Assembly: GCA_014860585.1 (NCBI GenBank)
Contig: JACZJL010000045.1
Location: 1 to 39,473 of the forward strand
Direction: 5' to 3'
Source: Bacteroidales bacterium
GTDB lineage: Bacteria > Bacteroidota > Bacteroidia > Bacteroidales > 4484-276
DNA: 39,473 nucleotides
This document shows, piece after piece, positions 23,665 to 34,393 of the stretch. How positions within the stretch are numbered: the first letter of the stretch is position 1; the number at the start of each line of letters is the position of its first letter. The notes below the pieces were generated by a model. It was given only the letters and a program-made list of their open reading frames with translations, was not told the origin of the DNA and searched no databases. The translations under genes and the position numbers were made by a program.

Positions 23665-26649
23665 ATGAAGTTTTTCTACATCATCCTCGTCCTTATGACA
23701 ATTGCATGGTCTATCCCTGCCAAATCTCAGGTTGTGATCAATGAATACTCGGCTTCCAATCTCAATCAGTTTGTTGATAATTATCAGGAATATGAAGACT
23801 GGTTCGAATTGTACAACCCAAATACGTGGTCAGTAAATATTGGAGGCTACTTCTTAAGCGATCGGCCCGGGAATCCGATGAAATGGGAAATTCCAGCCAA
23901 CACAACGCTGTCTGCAAATGGATTTTTAAAAATTTGGGCATCAGGTCGGAACCTGGTTTCTGGTTCAAATTATCATACCAATTTTAAATTACACCAAACC
24001 AAAGACAGCCCCGATCATATCATTTTGTCTGATCCGGAGGGAACAATTATTGACTCACTTCAATTGCAAATTACTCAATTAGGGCACTCAAGAGGAAGAT
24101 CTACAAATGGTGGTGCATTATGGGTAATATTTACAAGTCCTACGCCTGGGGCATCCAATAACTCAGCACAGGCTTACCTGCGTTATGCAAAGCGCCCTCA
24201 GATGAGCCATGAAGCAGGATTTTATGATGGTAGCCAAACTATTACCATTACCTGCGATGATCCCGAAGCACAGATCAGGTACACTACAAATGGAAACGTT
24301 CCTACTTCTAACTCACAACTTTATACAAACCCTCTACCTGTCAATAACACACTGGTTTTGCAAGCACGGGCTTTTCATCCAAGTGCTCAGGTGTTGCCAA
24401 GCTTGATTGAATTCAATACCTATTTCATCAACGTCACACACACCTTACCGGTGATGTCAGCAACCGGCGACCAACTCACACAATTACTCAACGGCAATGC
24501 AGGCCTGCGCCCTCAGGGATCCTTCGAATATTTCAATGAAAACCATGAAAGAACAAACATAGCCTATGGCGAATTTAATAAGCATGGCCAGGATTCATGG
24601 GTAAACCCGCAGCGAAGCATTGACTGGATTACCCGCGACGAAATGGGATACAACTACGCAATCAGGGAAAAGCTATTACCGCTTTCAGACCGGGATGAGT
24701 TTCAGCGATTGATACTCCGCGCTGCAGGAGATGATAACTATCCCGGGAAAGACACTTCAGCTCACATGCGTGATATCTGGACACAAAATCTTGCACAGAA
24801 ATCAGGTATGCATCTTGACGTAAGGAAGGGCGCCAGAGCCATACTTTATGCAAACGGTCAGTTTTGGGGAATCTATTCAATCAGGGAAAAGGTGAGCGAC
24901 CACGACTTCACTGATTTCTACTATGGACAGGGTAAATTTGATATTCAATTTCTGATGTATTGGGGAGGTTTATGGGCACAATACGGCGGTCAGCAAGCCA
25001 TTAACGACTGGATGGAACTGCGTACATATATTCTGACCAATAATGTAACTGATCCTTTCGTGTTTTCTTACATCGATTCAAAATACGATTACAAAAGTCT
25101 TGTTGACTATGTGATTATCAACTCGTTTGTTGTTTGCTCTGACTGGTTAAACTGGAATGTAGGATGGTGGCGAGGGTTAAATCCAGATGGCGGGCACCAA
25201 AAATGGGGCTATATTTTATGGGATGATGATGCCATCCTTGGGCACTACATAAATTATACTGGAATACCAGGCCAACACCCTTATGTACCGCCTTGTTTCC
25301 CCGAAAATTTATCAAGTTATTCCGATCCACAAAAACATATCGAGATACTCAACAAGCTGAAGACCAACCCAGATTTTTACCATTATTATGTATCCCGTTA
25401 CATTGATTTAAAGAACACAATATTCATCAAAGAAGACTTGCTTACTTATCTCGACAGCATGTCAATGTTAATTGCTCCTGAAATGCCGCAACACGTTACC
25501 CGATGGGGGGGCACTGTGACAAAGTGGAATAGTAATGTGCTCAAAATGAGAAATTTTATTTCAGCCCGTTGTGATTATCTTGACCAGGGGTTAAAAGATT
25601 GCTATGGACTAACAGGGCCTTATCAACTAACTTTAAATGTTGAGCCAGAAGGTGTTGGTGTCGTGCACCTCAATTCTTTGGATTTAGATCACTTCCCATG
25701 GTCCGGCGAATATTTCGGAGGTATTGATGTGAAACTTGAAGCAGAAGCGACCAACTTCAATTATGAATTCGACTACTGGGAATTGGTTAATCATACACCT
25801 AATCCAGGAATAAACTCACCCCGGATAAGTGTCAGTTTAACGGAATGGGATATTTTAATTGCACATTTCAAACCAAAATTATACACTGACTCACTGGTTA
25901 TCAACGAAATAAACTATAGATCAGCAGCCTGGTTTGATCCAGAGGATTGGGTTGAATTTTATAATCCACATGAATATGACCTGGATATCACCGGTTGGGT
26001 TTTCAAGGATAGTAATGACAATAATGCTTTTACATTCCCTCAAAACACGATTGTTGAGTCAAATAGTTACCTTGTGCTTTGTCGCGATACTGCTGCTTTT
26101 AAAATTCACTTCCCTCAAGTCAGCAATTTTATAGGGGACATGGATTTTGGATTCGACAGCAATGGTGAACTTTTAAGACTATACAACCCTGAAGGAATCC
26201 TGATTGATACTGTCCATTATGGTATAAATTCCCCCTGGCCACAGCAACCTAATGGTGGCGGACCAACACTTGAACTGATCCATCCCTGGCTCGACAATGC
26301 GCTTGGCGAAAACTGGCTGGCATCGTCACTTTACGGAACACCGGGTGCTATGAACAGCTATTGGGTTAGTACTCCTGATTTAGTGGAACCAAAACAAAAC
26401 CTTTCCATCACAATTTTCCCAAATCCGGCAACTTCAGTTGTCACTGTTTATGCTAACGATGATTATTTAATCACCGACGGTATGTTACAAATTTTCAATT
26501 CGTTTGGAAAGCAGGTAATGATTCTTGAAGGAATAAAAACAGACAGAATTGAAGTTCAGGTGGAACAATTTCCAAAAGGATTATACATTTTCAAATTATC
26601 AGACAATAAAAACGGATTAACAGCAAACAGAAAGGTTGTGATCAAATAA
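23665..26649 (+). CDS. Secreted CotH-kinase/lamin-tail protein with T9SS tail
   Basis: A 994-residue exported protein. Order: signal peptide (1-21); a lamin-tail (LTD) domain opening VVINEYSASN (about 22-150); a chitobiase-C-like Ig domain (about 177-236, IRYTTNGNVPTSNSQLY); the CotH kinase-like domain (about 280-620), with LRAAGDDNYPGKDTSAHMRD, GQFWGIYSIREKVSDHDF, and the metal-binding ILWDDDAILGHY near 519; a short beta segment (LTLNVEPEGVGVV); a second LTD (about 744-890, LVINEINYRS); and a T9SS sorting tail from about 916 (ITIFPNPATSVVTVY). CotH enzymes are atypical kinases that phosphorylate proteins, known from spore coat. Here the protein is outside the cell, so any ATP source and target are unclear. 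It may act as a surface adhesin or enzyme. Confidence 0.85.
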   Translation: MKFFYIILVLMTIAWSIPAKSQVVINEYSASNLNQFVDNYQEYEDWFELYNPNTWSVNIGGYFLSDRPGNPMKWEIPANTTLSANGFLKIWASGRNLVSGSNYHTNFKLHQTKDSPDHIILSDPEGTIIDSLQLQITQLGHSRGRSTNGGALWVIFTSPTPGASNNSAQAYLRYAKRPQMSHEAGFYDGSQTITITCDDPEAQIRYTTNGNVPTSNSQLYTNPLPVNNTLVLQARAFHPSAQVLPSLIEFNTYFINVTHTLPVMSATGDQLTQLLNGNAGLRPQGSFEYFNENHERTNIAYGEFNKHGQDSWVNPQRSIDWITRDEMGYNYAIREKLLPLSDRDEFQRLILRAAGDDNYPGKDTSAHMRDIWTQNLAQKSGMHLDVRKGARAILYANGQFWGIYSIREKVSDHDFTDFYYGQGKFDIQFLMYWGGLWAQYGGQQAINDWMELRTYILTNNVTDPFVFSYIDSKYDYKSLVDYVIINSFVVCSDWLNWNVGWWRGLNPDGGHQKWGYILWDDDAILGHYINYTGIPGQHPYVPPCFPENLSSYSDPQKHIEILNKLKTNPDFYHYYVSRYIDLKNTIFIKEDLLTYLDSMSMLIAPEMPQHVTRWGGTVTKWNSNVLKMRNFISARCDYLDQGLKDCYGLTGPYQLTLNVEPEGVGVVHLNSLDLDHFPWSGEYFGGIDVKLEAEATNFNYEFDYWELVNHTPNPGINSPRISVSLTEWDILIAHFKPKLYTDSLVINEINYRSAAWFDPEDWVEFYNPHEYDLDITGWVFKDSNDNNAFTFPQNTIVESNSYLVLCRDTAAFKIHFPQVSNFIGDMDFGFDSNGELLRLYNPEGILIDTVHYGINSPWPQQPNGGGPTLELIHPWLDNALGENWLASSLYGTPGAMNSYWVSTPDLVEPKQNLSITIFPNPATSVVTVYANDDYLITDGMLQIFNSFGKQVMILEGIKTDRIEVQVEQFPKGLYIFKLSDNKNGLTANRKVVIK

Positions 26650-26751
26650 GCCGACTGTATAAAAAAAACTTAAGCAATTCCATCAATGGTCTTGCTTCAA
26701 ATTTTTTGTTTTTAATTGTTCTATAATTTATATTATGTTAAATACAACAGT

Positions 26752-26784
26752 AAAAAAAGAGGGGAATAAACAAATTTACTCCCC
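26752..26784 (-). terminator. Terminator of the TPR-protein gene
   Basis: GGGGAATAAA (26761-26770), loop CAAA, TTTACTCCCC (26775-26784), one mismatch. On the minus strand it is followed by a T run (AAAAAAA at 26753-26759 plus strand). It lies 8 bases after the TPR stop codon. Confidence 0.7.
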
Positions 26785-26792
26785 TTTCATCA

Positions 26793-27938
26793 TTAGTCGT
26801 TTTGATGAAGTTTTTCATCGACTTCCTTAAGTTTATCCAGCATACCTAAACGGGCGTAGATATCTCTTAAAGTTCTCAGTACATAAACATCATTAGGATT
26901 TAACTGATCAGCTTTTTCAAGATAGGGCAAAGATTTTGTAAGATACTCATCTGCCTGTACTTTCAGCTCATCGTATTTTTTCTGCTCGTTCAGCGGCAGT
27001 TTATTGGCTTGTTCAGTGATTTCGATGGCTTTATTCACATAAAGCGCTCCGAGGTTATAAATTGGATCAAAAAATTCACTATTTAATTCAATCGCTTTCA
27101 GGTAATTCTTTTCTGCTTCTTCGAAATTTCCCATCTGGTCGTAATTCGTTCCAACGGCAAAAAATAATGTTGGATTCTTGTCATCCTTGGTAATGGCAAT
27201 CTGTAAAAGTTCCATTGCTTTATCTTTTTCATTTGCAGCAAGGTAAATATTAATCTCTTCGATAATCAGGCTGAATTCATCCGGGAATCTTGATCTACCT
27301 TGCTTGATAGTTTCCAATGCTTTAACTGTATCTGCTTCTGCTTTGTAAACTTCGGAAGTAAATCTGAAAATAGCAGGCTCAGCGTAATTCATTTCGATCA
27401 ACTTTTGAAAATTTTGTTTGGCCAGGTCGAGTTTACCGGCGAAAAAAGCGCTTTGGGCAGTATAAAAGTATGAGGTAGTATCAGTTATCCCGATGTTTTG
27501 ATTAATCAGAGCAGCCTGGTCGAACGCAGATGCTGCATCAGCAAAGTTTGATTCGTTGTAAAAAGTGACTCCTTTGTTAAAGTATTGCTCAGCACAAACA
27601 ATCAGCCTTTCGTTGATTTCTTGGGTAAATTCATTTTTTTCATCATATTGCAATGCTTTTTCGTATCCGTTAAATGCTTTTTCAAGAGCATCGGGATCAA
27701 GATTCTTATAATCAGGTTCGTCTGATAAGTGGATAGCAAGGTAAACGTTTCCATAATAAAACCAGGTTTTCCCGACAGTCATCGTTTTGGGATTCTCTAT
27801 GGCTTTATCAATGGCTTCTTTTGCCTTATCCAATTTGCCATACCTTAGATGATTGTAAGCTGCTGTGACATTGTTGGTTTGAGCGTTGGCTCCATGCACC
27901 AACATTAGTCCTAAAATTATGAACACAAATCTTTTCAT
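26793..27938 (-). CDS. Exported tetratricopeptide-repeat protein
   Basis: A 381-residue protein with a Sec signal peptide (MKRFVFIILGLMLVHGANAQ). It then carries several TPR helix pairs, for example AAYNHLRYGKLDKAKEAIDKAI (about 26-47), FNKGVTFYNESNFADAASAFDQAA (about 116-139), FFAVGTNYDQMGNFEEAEKNYLKAIEL (about 258-284), and a last pair near 340-370. TPR domains bind other proteins. No enzymatic motif is present, so it is probably a periplasmic scaffold. It follows gyrA on the same strand but has its own near-consensus promoter in the gap of about 108 bases, so separate transcription is likely. Confidence 0.85.
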   Translation of the reverse strand: MKRFVFIILGLMLVHGANAQTNNVTAAYNHLRYGKLDKAKEAIDKAIENPKTMTVGKTWFYYGNVYLAIHLSDEPDYKNLDPDALEKAFNGYEKALQYDEKNEFTQEINERLIVCAEQYFNKGVTFYNESNFADAASAFDQAALINQNIGITDTTSYFYTAQSAFFAGKLDLAKQNFQKLIEMNYAEPAIFRFTSEVYKAEADTVKALETIKQGRSRFPDEFSLIIEEINIYLAANEKDKAMELLQIAITKDDKNPTLFFAVGTNYDQMGNFEEAEKNYLKAIELNSEFFDPIYNLGALYVNKAIEITEQANKLPLNEQKKYDELKVQADEYLTKSLPYLEKADQLNPNDVYVLRTLRDIYARLGMLDKLKEVDEKLHQND

Positions 27939-28014
27939 AGTTTTTTTTATTTTGTATTAGTTAATCAAATTCAAATCAAAAGTCGCACCAAATGAAACAA
28001 TCGTCAAAACGGTG

Positions 28015-28044
28015 CAAAAGTAATATTTCAGTAAAAGCATCAAA
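28015..28044 (-). promoter_or_regulatory. Promoter of the TPR-protein gene
   Basis: On the minus strand TTTG (28044-28041), 18 bases, TACTTTTG (28022-28015): a full -33/-7 match, beginning just past the gyrA stop and 77 bases before the TPR ATG. Confidence 0.65.
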
Positions 28045-28046
28045 AA

Positions 28047-30599
28047 TTATTCTTGGGTGAAAGTTTCAGCTTGATCGTTGTCAAAATTTTCTTCAATGGT
28101 TCCGATATCGCTGATGTCTTCATCTGATTCAATTTCTACCTGGTTATTCTCGTCAAGTTCAACCTTAGCAACTGCTGCTATGCTGTCATCATCGCGTAAA
28201 TTAATTAACCGGACGCCCTGTGTGGCTCTTCCCATCACACGCAATGCGGAGACTGCCATTCTGATGGTAAGCCCCGATTTATTGATTATCATCAGATCGT
28301 CTGAGTCTTTCACATTTTTTATTGAGATGAGATCACCGGTTTTTGGTGTTATGTTCAGCGTTTTTACGCCTTTACCACCTCTGTTTGTTACCCGGTAATC
28401 CTCGAGTTTCGATCGTTTTCCATATCCATTTTCTGATACTACAAGTACATCAAATTCCAGGTCATCAAGACAGATCATACCTACCACTTCATCTTTTTCA
28501 GAATCAAGCCAGATTCCACGGACTCCGGTACTATTTCTACCCATCGACCTGACTTTCTGTTCGTTAAACCTGATAGCCCTGCCAGATTTGACAGCCATGA
28601 TGATTTCGTTATGGCCGTTGGTTAATCTGGCTTCAAGCAAAGTATCATCATCACGAATAATAATGGCATTGATCCCGTTTTGACGTGGTCGTGAATAAGC
28701 TTCCAGGGGTGTCTTTTTGATCACCCCTTTTGAGGTAGCCATGACAATGAAATGGTTATTAACATATTCCTCGTCTTTCAGGTCCTTGGTATTAATAAAT
28801 GCTCTTACCTTATCATCGGGTTCTATGTTGATCAGGTTTTGGATTGCCCTACCTTTTGAAATCCTGCTACCTTCTGGTATTTCAAATACTCTCAGCCAAT
28901 AACATTTACCTTTTTCGGTAAACAGTAGCAGGTAATTATGGTTGGAGGCAATAAAAAGGTATTCCAAAAAGTCTTCATCACGAGTGGTACTGCCTTTGGC
29001 TCCTCTCCCACCCCTGGCTTGAACACGGTATTCTGTCAAAGGTGTACGTTTAACATAACCAAGATGAGAGATAGTAACAACAACATCATCATCAGGGATA
29101 GTATCTTCAATTCTGAAGTCGCTTGCAGAAAACTCAATCGTTGATCTTCTCTCGTCGTTGTATTTTTCTTTGATTTCCAGCAATTCAGCTTTGATTATGT
29201 CCATCCGCATCTGTTCACTTGCAAGAATTGCTTTGTAATGTTCAATTTTTTGGAGGAGTTCCTGGTATTCTGCTTTAATCTTGTCGCGCTCCAATCCTAC
29301 AAGCCGCTGAAGCCGCAAATCAAGAATTGCTCGTGCCTGCGGTTCGGAAAGTGAAAATTTAGTCATCAATCCTTCACGAGCTTCTTCTGGTGTTTGTGAT
29401 GCCCTGATCAGGCTGATGACCTCATCCAGGTTGTCCAAAGCAATTAGCAAACCTTCCAGGATGTGGGCGCGCTTTTCAGCTTCTTTCAATTCGAATTGGG
29501 TTCGACGGATCACAACTTCATGACGGTGTTCAATAAAATGTCTTACAATGTCTTTTAGATTAAGCTGCATCGGCCGGCCGTGTACTAAAGCAATATTATT
29601 GATGCTGAAAGAAGTCTGCAATGCAGTCATCTGATACAACTTATTGAGTACTACATTGGTAACTGCATCGCGTTTGAGATCGTAAACAATCCGGATTCCG
29701 TTTCGGTCGGATTCATCGCGCAGATCTACGATTCCTTCAATTTTTTTGTCATTAATCAGATCGGCTGTTTTTTTGATCATTTCAGCTTTATTCACCTGGT
29801 AAGGAACGGATGTCACGATAATCTGCTCTCTACCTGAAGGCGTTGTTTCAATTGTAGCTTCACCGCGCTGTACTACCCTCCCACGGCCGGTTTCATAAGC
29901 TTCTCTTACTCCATCATAGCCATAAATGATCCCGCCTGTCGGAAAATCAGGCGCCTTAATGTATTCCATCAATTCGGGAATAGTGATATCATTATTATTA
30001 ATGTAGGCAATGCATCCGTCAATAGCTTCTCCGAGGTTATGAGGCGCCATGTTGGTGGCCATACCTACTGCAATCCCGGATGCCCCGTTGATCAGAAGAT
30101 TGGGTACTTTAGCAGGAAGTACAGTAGGTTCTTCAAGTGTGTCGTCAAAATTTAGCTGGAAATCAATGGTTTCCTTGTTGATATCGTCGAGCATTTCCTC
30201 CGATATCTTTCTGAGTCGGGCTTCGGTGTAGCGCATGGCAGCAGGACTGTCGTTGTCAATTGAACCAAAGTTACCTTGTCCATCCACTAAAGGGTAACGC
30301 ATTGACCAGGGTTGCGCCATCCGAACCATGGCATCGTAAACTGAAGTGTCTCCGTGAGGGTGATACTTCCCTAAAACTTCTCCAACAATCCTTGCCGATT
30401 TTTTATAGGGACGGCTTGAAAGTATGCCCAAGTCCAGCATTCCAAATAAAATCCGGCGGTGAACAGGTTTCAGGCCATCACGAACATCCGGCAAAGCACG
30501 TGAAACGATGACTGACATCGAGTAATCGATGTAAGCCGATTTCATTTGATTCTCGATATTTACTTTTACAATTCTTCCTTCTTCGTTGTTGTTTTCCAT
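28047..30599 (-). CDS. gyrA: DNA gyrase subunit A
   Basis: An 850-residue type II topoisomerase subunit that, with GyrB, introduces negative supercoils. Catalytic Tyr124 is in [10 protein letters not shown]. The drug-binding region reads [17 protein letters not shown], so Thr85 and Ser86 stand where E. coli has Ser83 and Ala84, and Asp89 matches Asp87. The C-terminal beta-pinwheel contains the GyrA box as [11 protein letters not shown] (about residue 525), which marks gyrase rather than topoisomerase IV ParC. The tail is acidic ([19 protein letters not shown]). The gene is divergent from clpC. gyrB is not in the window, as is common in Bacteroidetes. Confidence 0.96.
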   Translation of the reverse strand: MENNNEEGRIVKVNIENQMKSAYIDYSMSVIVSRALPDVRDGLKPVHRRILFGMLDLGILSSRPYKKSARIVGEVLGKYHPHGDTSVYDAMVRMAQPWSMRYPLVDGQGNFGSIDNDSPAAMRYTEARLRKISEEMLDDINKETIDFQLNFDDTLEEPTVLPAKVPNLLINGASGIAVGMATNMAPHNLGEAIDGCIAYINNNDITIPELMEYIKAPDFPTGGIIYGYDGVREAYETGRGRVVQRGEATIETTPSGREQIIVTSVPYQVNKAEMIKKTADLINDKKIEGIVDLRDESDRNGIRIVYDLKRDAVTNVVLNKLYQMTALQTSFSINNIALVHGRPMQLNLKDIVRHFIEHRHEVVIRRTQFELKEAEKRAHILEGLLIALDNLDEVISLIRASQTPEEAREGLMTKFSLSEPQARAILDLRLQRLVGLERDKIKAEYQELLQKIEHYKAILASEQMRMDIIKAELLEIKEKYNDERRSTIEFSASDFRIEDTIPDDDVVVTISHLGYVKRTPLTEYRVQARGGRGAKGSTTRDEDFLEYLFIASNHNYLLLFTEKGKCYWLRVFEIPEGSRISKGRAIQNLINIEPDDKVRAFINTKDLKDEEYVNNHFIVMATSKGVIKKTPLEAYSRPRQNGINAIIIRDDDTLLEARLTNGHNEIIMAVKSGRAIRFNEQKVRSMGRNSTGVRGIWLDSEKDEVVGMICLDDLEFDVLVVSENGYGKRSKLEDYRVTNRGGKGVKTLNITPKTGDLISIKNVKDSDDLMIINKSGLTIRMAVSALRVMGRATQGVRLINLRDDDSIAAVAKVELDENNQVEIESDEDISDIGTIEENFDNDQAETFTQE

Positions 30600-30936
30600 C
30601 TACTAACTTATTCAAAATTAGATAAATACTATATTTTAAGTATTTTGTGCAAAAGTACGAAATAATATCGTACTGATGATGAGTTGGCCGGTATTTGTTT
30701 TTAACACAGTAATGTTGATAAATTCCTTCACTGATTGCCCTTATGTCATGCATTGCAGTTATCTTTGTTGATGAACATTTCGAATATGTTTCCTGTTTAT
30801 TGGCTAACGTTTATCTCAATGAGATGCAATTATTTAGATGGCTTTAAGTTTTGATGTTTGATTTTTACAAATTAAAAGTTTCATTTTTTGGAATGCCATT
30901 TGATACCTTAAATTTTTAAACTCGAAAATAATTAAA
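30600..30936. promoter_or_regulatory. Divergent gyrA/clpC promoter region
   Basis: 337 non-coding, AT-rich bases. For gyrA there is a perfect -7 box TACTTTTG on the minus strand at 30657-30650, 51 bases before its ATG. On the clpC side I see no convincing TAnnTTTG box and no CtsR- or CIRCE-like operator. A short palindrome ATCTCAATGAGAT (30813-30825) is the only symmetric sequence; its role is unknown. Confidence 0.45.
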
Positions 30937-33510
30937 ATGGAAGCAAAATTTTCGCAACGCGTAAAAGATGTACTGACTTACAGTCGTGAGGAAGCCTTGC
31001 GGGTTGGAAATGAATATATTGGCGTAGAGCATCTGATTCTTGGAATTTTACGGGAGGGCGAAGGCCTTGCCGTACAAATACTTAATTATTTAGGCGTAGA
31101 GCTATCTGAATTTAAAAAAACAATTGAGAAATCAATTGCTGCAACCGCAAAACCGGGGATCAGGAAAGCTGAAAATCTACCATTAGTCAAACAAGCTGAG
31201 AGGGCTTTGAAACTTACCTACCTTGAGGCTAAACTTTTTAACAGTGAACTGATTGGTACAGAACATCTTCTACTTGCCATACTTAAGGATGAAGATAACT
31301 TAGTTACAAATACATTGGTTAAACAAGGTGTTGACTATGACAGTGTAAAGGAGGAGTTGCAGTCAATCATGTCGAACAATGAACCCAAACCAAAGTCTAT
31401 TGAGGATTCTGGGAAAATTGAGCCAACAGCGCAGTTTCCAGGTGATCCTGCAGATGAAGAATTTGAAGATAAAGGCTATAAGTCTTCGAAAAAGCCAACA
31501 GAATCAAAATCTAAAACACCTGTATTGGATAATTTTGGCAGGGATCTCACACGTGCAGCAGAAGAGGGCAGGCTTGATCCAATAGTTGGCAGGGAAAGGG
31601 AACTCGAGCGAATTTCTCAGATTCTCAGCCGCCGCAAGAAAAATAACCCCATACTGATAGGTGAACCAGGTGTCGGAAAATCTGCTATTGCTGAGGGGCT
31701 TGCAACAAGGATTATTGAGCGGAAGGTTTCACGCGCTCTGTTTAACAAAAGAGTAATCACGCTTGATCTTGCTTCGATTGTTGCCGGGACAAAATACCGA
31801 GGCCAGTTTGAAGAACGGATGAAAGCAGTATTAAATGAGTTGGAAAAGAATCCGGATATTATCCTTTTTATTGACGAAATTCACACATTGGTAGGTGCAG
31901 GAAATGCATCCGGTTCATTGGATGCTTCTAATATGTTCAAGCCGGCGCTTGCCAGAGGTGAGATACAGTGTATTGGAGCAACAACGCTGGATGAGTACAG
32001 GCAATATATCGAAAAGGATGGCGCCCTGGAACGTCGTTTTCAGAAAATCCTGATTGATCCTACAACTGTTGAAGAGACAACCATCATCCTCAACAATATC
32101 AAGGAAAAATACGAAGATCATCACCTTGTAAAATATACCGACGAGGCCATAAAATCATGTGTCACGCTGACCAACCGTTACATCAGCGACAGGTATCTGC
32201 CCGACAAAGCCATTGATGCGCTTGACGAAGCTGGTGCAAGGGTGCATATAACCAACATGCATGTTCCTTCGCGTATTATACAGATTGAAAACAGGATTGA
32301 GGAGATTAAAACTGAAAAAACCAAAGCTATCAGCAGCCAGAAATTTGAAGAAGCTGCCCGATTCAGGGACATCGAACGCAAATTGCAGGATGAACTTGAA
32401 TTGGAAAAGAAGAACTGGGAGATTGAATCACGCATCAATCGTGAAATCGTTACCGAAGAAAATGTGGCTGAAGTGGTTGCCATGATGACAGGAATACCCA
32501 TGAAGCGTATAGCGCAGAGTGAAGGTAAGCGTTTGTTCAACATGGACGAAGAGATTAAAGGTTCGGTTATCGGTCAGGATGATGCGATAAAAAAGATTGT
32601 AAAATCAATTCGCCGAAACCGTGCAGGATTGAAAGACCCCAATAAACCAATCGGTAGTTTCATTTTTCTTGGGCCGACAGGTGTTGGAAAAACTCACCTT
32701 GCCAAGGTACTTGCCCGTTTCCTGTTCGATTCAGAAGACGCACTGATCAGAATTGACATGAGCGAGTACATGGAAAAGTTTTCGATCTCTCGTCTCGTTG
32801 GAGCGCCTCCCGGGTATGTAGGTTATGAGGAAGGTGGTCAGTTGACCGAAAAAGTCAGGCGTAAACCATATTCTATTGTTTTGCTGGATGAAATCGAAAA
32901 GGCTCATCCTGATGTATTCCATCTGTTGCTGCAGGTTTTGGATGATGGTCTGATAACCGATAGTCTCGGGAGAAGAATCGATTTCAAAAACACCATCATT
33001 ATTATGACTTCTAACATTGGAAGCCGGCAGGTTAAAGACTTTGGTCAGGGCGTTGGTTTTAATACATCAGCCAGAGAATCAGAAAAAGATAAATACTCAC
33101 AAGGCATTATAGAAAATGCACTCAAAAGAGCATTTGCACCTGAGTTCCTGAACCGGGTGGATGATATTGTAATTTTCGATTCACTCAAACGGGAGCACAT
33201 CCACCAAATAATTGATATTGAACTCAAATCTTTATATACACGAATCAAAGAATTGGGTTATTCACTCGAACTGACTGAAAAGGCAAAAGATTTTATCGTC
33301 GAAAAAGGGTGGGACGAAAAGTTTGGCGCCAGACCATTAAAGCGGGCAATTCAAAAGTATGTTGAAGATCCGCTTGCTGAAGAAATCATCAGCGCCAGGC
33401 TTAAGGAAGGCGACCTGATTTTACTTGAATTTAATGAAGCTAAAAGTGAGCTGGATATCGCAATCACCAAGTCAGAAAAACAGGAGACCACTGAAATTTC
33501 GTCAAATTAG
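30937..33510 (+). CDS. clpC: Clp protease ATP-binding subunit ClpC
   Basis: An 857-residue Hsp100 AAA+ unfoldase that feeds proteins to ClpP. Order: double Clp-N repeat (about 1-145, [17 protein letters not shown] and [25 protein letters not shown]), a charged linker, AAA-1 with Walker [10 protein letters not shown] (about 242), a UVR-like middle motif (about 467-488, [13 protein letters not shown]) that defines ClpC versus ClpB, and AAA-2 with Walker [10 protein letters not shown] (about 579) followed by a D2-small domain. The ATG at 30937 begins the N-domain. The middle domain is short, unlike the long coiled coil of ClpB disaggregases. Divergent from gyrA; no mcsA, mcsB or ctsR beside it, so regulation differs from Firmicutes. 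Confidence 0.95.
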   Translation: MEAKFSQRVKDVLTYSREEALRVGNEYIGVEHLILGILREGEGLAVQILNYLGVELSEFKKTIEKSIAATAKPGIRKAENLPLVKQAERALKLTYLEAKLFNSELIGTEHLLLAILKDEDNLVTNTLVKQGVDYDSVKEELQSIMSNNEPKPKSIEDSGKIEPTAQFPGDPADEEFEDKGYKSSKKPTESKSKTPVLDNFGRDLTRAAEEGRLDPIVGRERELERISQILSRRKKNNPILIGEPGVGKSAIAEGLATRIIERKVSRALFNKRVITLDLASIVAGTKYRGQFEERMKAVLNELEKNPDIILFIDEIHTLVGAGNASGSLDASNMFKPALARGEIQCIGATTLDEYRQYIEKDGALERRFQKILIDPTTVEETTIILNNIKEKYEDHHLVKYTDEAIKSCVTLTNRYISDRYLPDKAIDALDEAGARVHITNMHVPSRIIQIENRIEEIKTEKTKAISSQKFEEAARFRDIERKLQDELELEKKNWEIESRINREIVTEENVAEVVAMMTGIPMKRIAQSEGKRLFNMDEEIKGSVIGQDDAIKKIVKSIRRNRAGLKDPNKPIGSFIFLGPTGVGKTHLAKVLARFLFDSEDALIRIDMSEYMEKFSISRLVGAPPGYVGYEEGGQLTEKVRRKPYSIVLLDEIEKAHPDVFHLLLQVLDDGLITDSLGRRIDFKNTIIIMTSNIGSRQVKDFGQGVGFNTSARESEKDKYSQGIIENALKRAFAPEFLNRVDDIVIFDSLKREHIHQIIDIELKSLYTRIKELGYSLELTEKAKDFIVEKGWDEKFGARPLKRAIQKYVEDPLAEEIISARLKEGDLILLEFNEAKSELDIAITKSEKQETTEISSN

Positions 33511-33536
33511 CAATTTCATATTTGACGAGTCTTTTG

Positions 33537-33568
33537 CGGGAACATGCTGAAAGGACTGTTCCTGTTTT
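33537..33568 (+). terminator. Likely terminator of clpC
   Basis: CGGGAACA (33537-33544) pairs with TGTTCCTG (33557-33564) with one wobble around a 12-base loop; TTTT follows. It sits between clpC and the convergent gene ending at 33573. Confidence 0.45.
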
Positions 33569-33572
33569 CATT

Positions 33573-34313
33573 TTACAACCTGTCAAATAGCTCAGTTTCA
33601 AAATCAGAAGTTATTTCGTCAATTCCTTTTTTGATAGCGGTGTTCCAGAATTGGTCAAGTTTGTCATTTATTTCCTGATTTGAACTGTCGAGGTATTTCA
33701 CGGAAAGGTTAAATCCGGTATTTTCAAATCTCAGTTTAGCTTCATTCGCTCCATTGATCAGGAAGTTCATCGAATCATCCTTTGCTCCGTTAAGGTACTT
33801 TTTCCGCAATATCAGCGCAACCTCTTTTAATTTGGCATCTGCAGGATTTTTAAAAGTATACTCTCCCATGAAAAACCTGTTGTTGATAAAGTAATAGTAT
33901 GATTTCATCTCCGTATCGAACATCTCACTGCGATAACCAAGTATTTTCAATTCAAAATGCTCAAGTCTGAAAGAATTGACGCAAAAGGGTTTCGTGTTTT
34001 CTTTAAATACCTCCTTAAAACTTGCTCCATAAGGAATTTTTCCGAAAAGGACAGGTTGATCGCTTTTGAAGGCTTGAAAACTGCTTTTCTTTTTGTAAAA
34101 AGAGGCTATGTGGTTCACAAAATCATCCTTGATACAGTACCCGTATGGACTTTTACCTGTGTATTTTTTATGCACATCAATGTAGCGTGCACTGAATTTT
34201 CCGAATACGTACTTTGCGAACAAAATGTGGAAAACCGGGTAAAACCAGATTACAAGCACGATGATTAATGCAAGAACACCTGAAAGGATCAGGATAAATT
34301 GAGGTATTTCCAT
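33573..34313 (-). CDS. Unknown membrane-anchored protein
   Basis: A 246-residue protein I do not recognise. Residues about 5-34 form one strong hydrophobic helix (FILILSGVLALIIVLVIWFYPVFHIL), probably an uncleaved N-terminal anchor. The rest is soluble, basic in the first part (FGKFSARYIDVHKKYTGKSPYG), with aromatic-rich beta-like segments (KSYYYFINNRFFMGEYTF). No known motifs. A -7 box lies 24 bases upstream. Convergent with clpC; a separate unit from the deacetylase upstream because of its own promoter. Function unknown. Confidence 0.7.
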   Translation of the reverse strand: MEIPQFILILSGVLALIIVLVIWFYPVFHILFAKYVFGKFSARYIDVHKKYTGKSPYGYCIKDDFVNHIASFYKKKSSFQAFKSDQPVLFGKIPYGASFKEVFKENTKPFCVNSFRLEHFELKILGYRSEMFDTEMKSYYYFINNRFFMGEYTFKNPADAKLKEVALILRKKYLNGAKDDSMNFLINGANEAKLRFENTGFNLSVKYLDSSNQEINDKLDQFWNTAIKKGIDEITSDFETELFDRL

Positions 34314-34337
34314 CTTTTTGAATTAAAAATAAAGACG

Positions 34338-34345
34338 CAAAAGTA
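34338..34345 (-). promoter_or_regulatory. -7 promoter box of the membrane-anchored protein gene
   Basis: Reads TACTTTTG on the minus strand, matching TAnnTTTG, 24 bases before the ATG at 34313. Confidence 0.45.
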
Positions 34346-34393
34346 AAAGATTTTGCATGATAAACTACTAAGTTCGAGCAATCCTGAAACTTA

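Noticed and set aside
30600-30936. Replication origin near gyrA
   Set aside because: Only gyrA is here, with no dnaA, dnaN or visible DnaA-box cluster.
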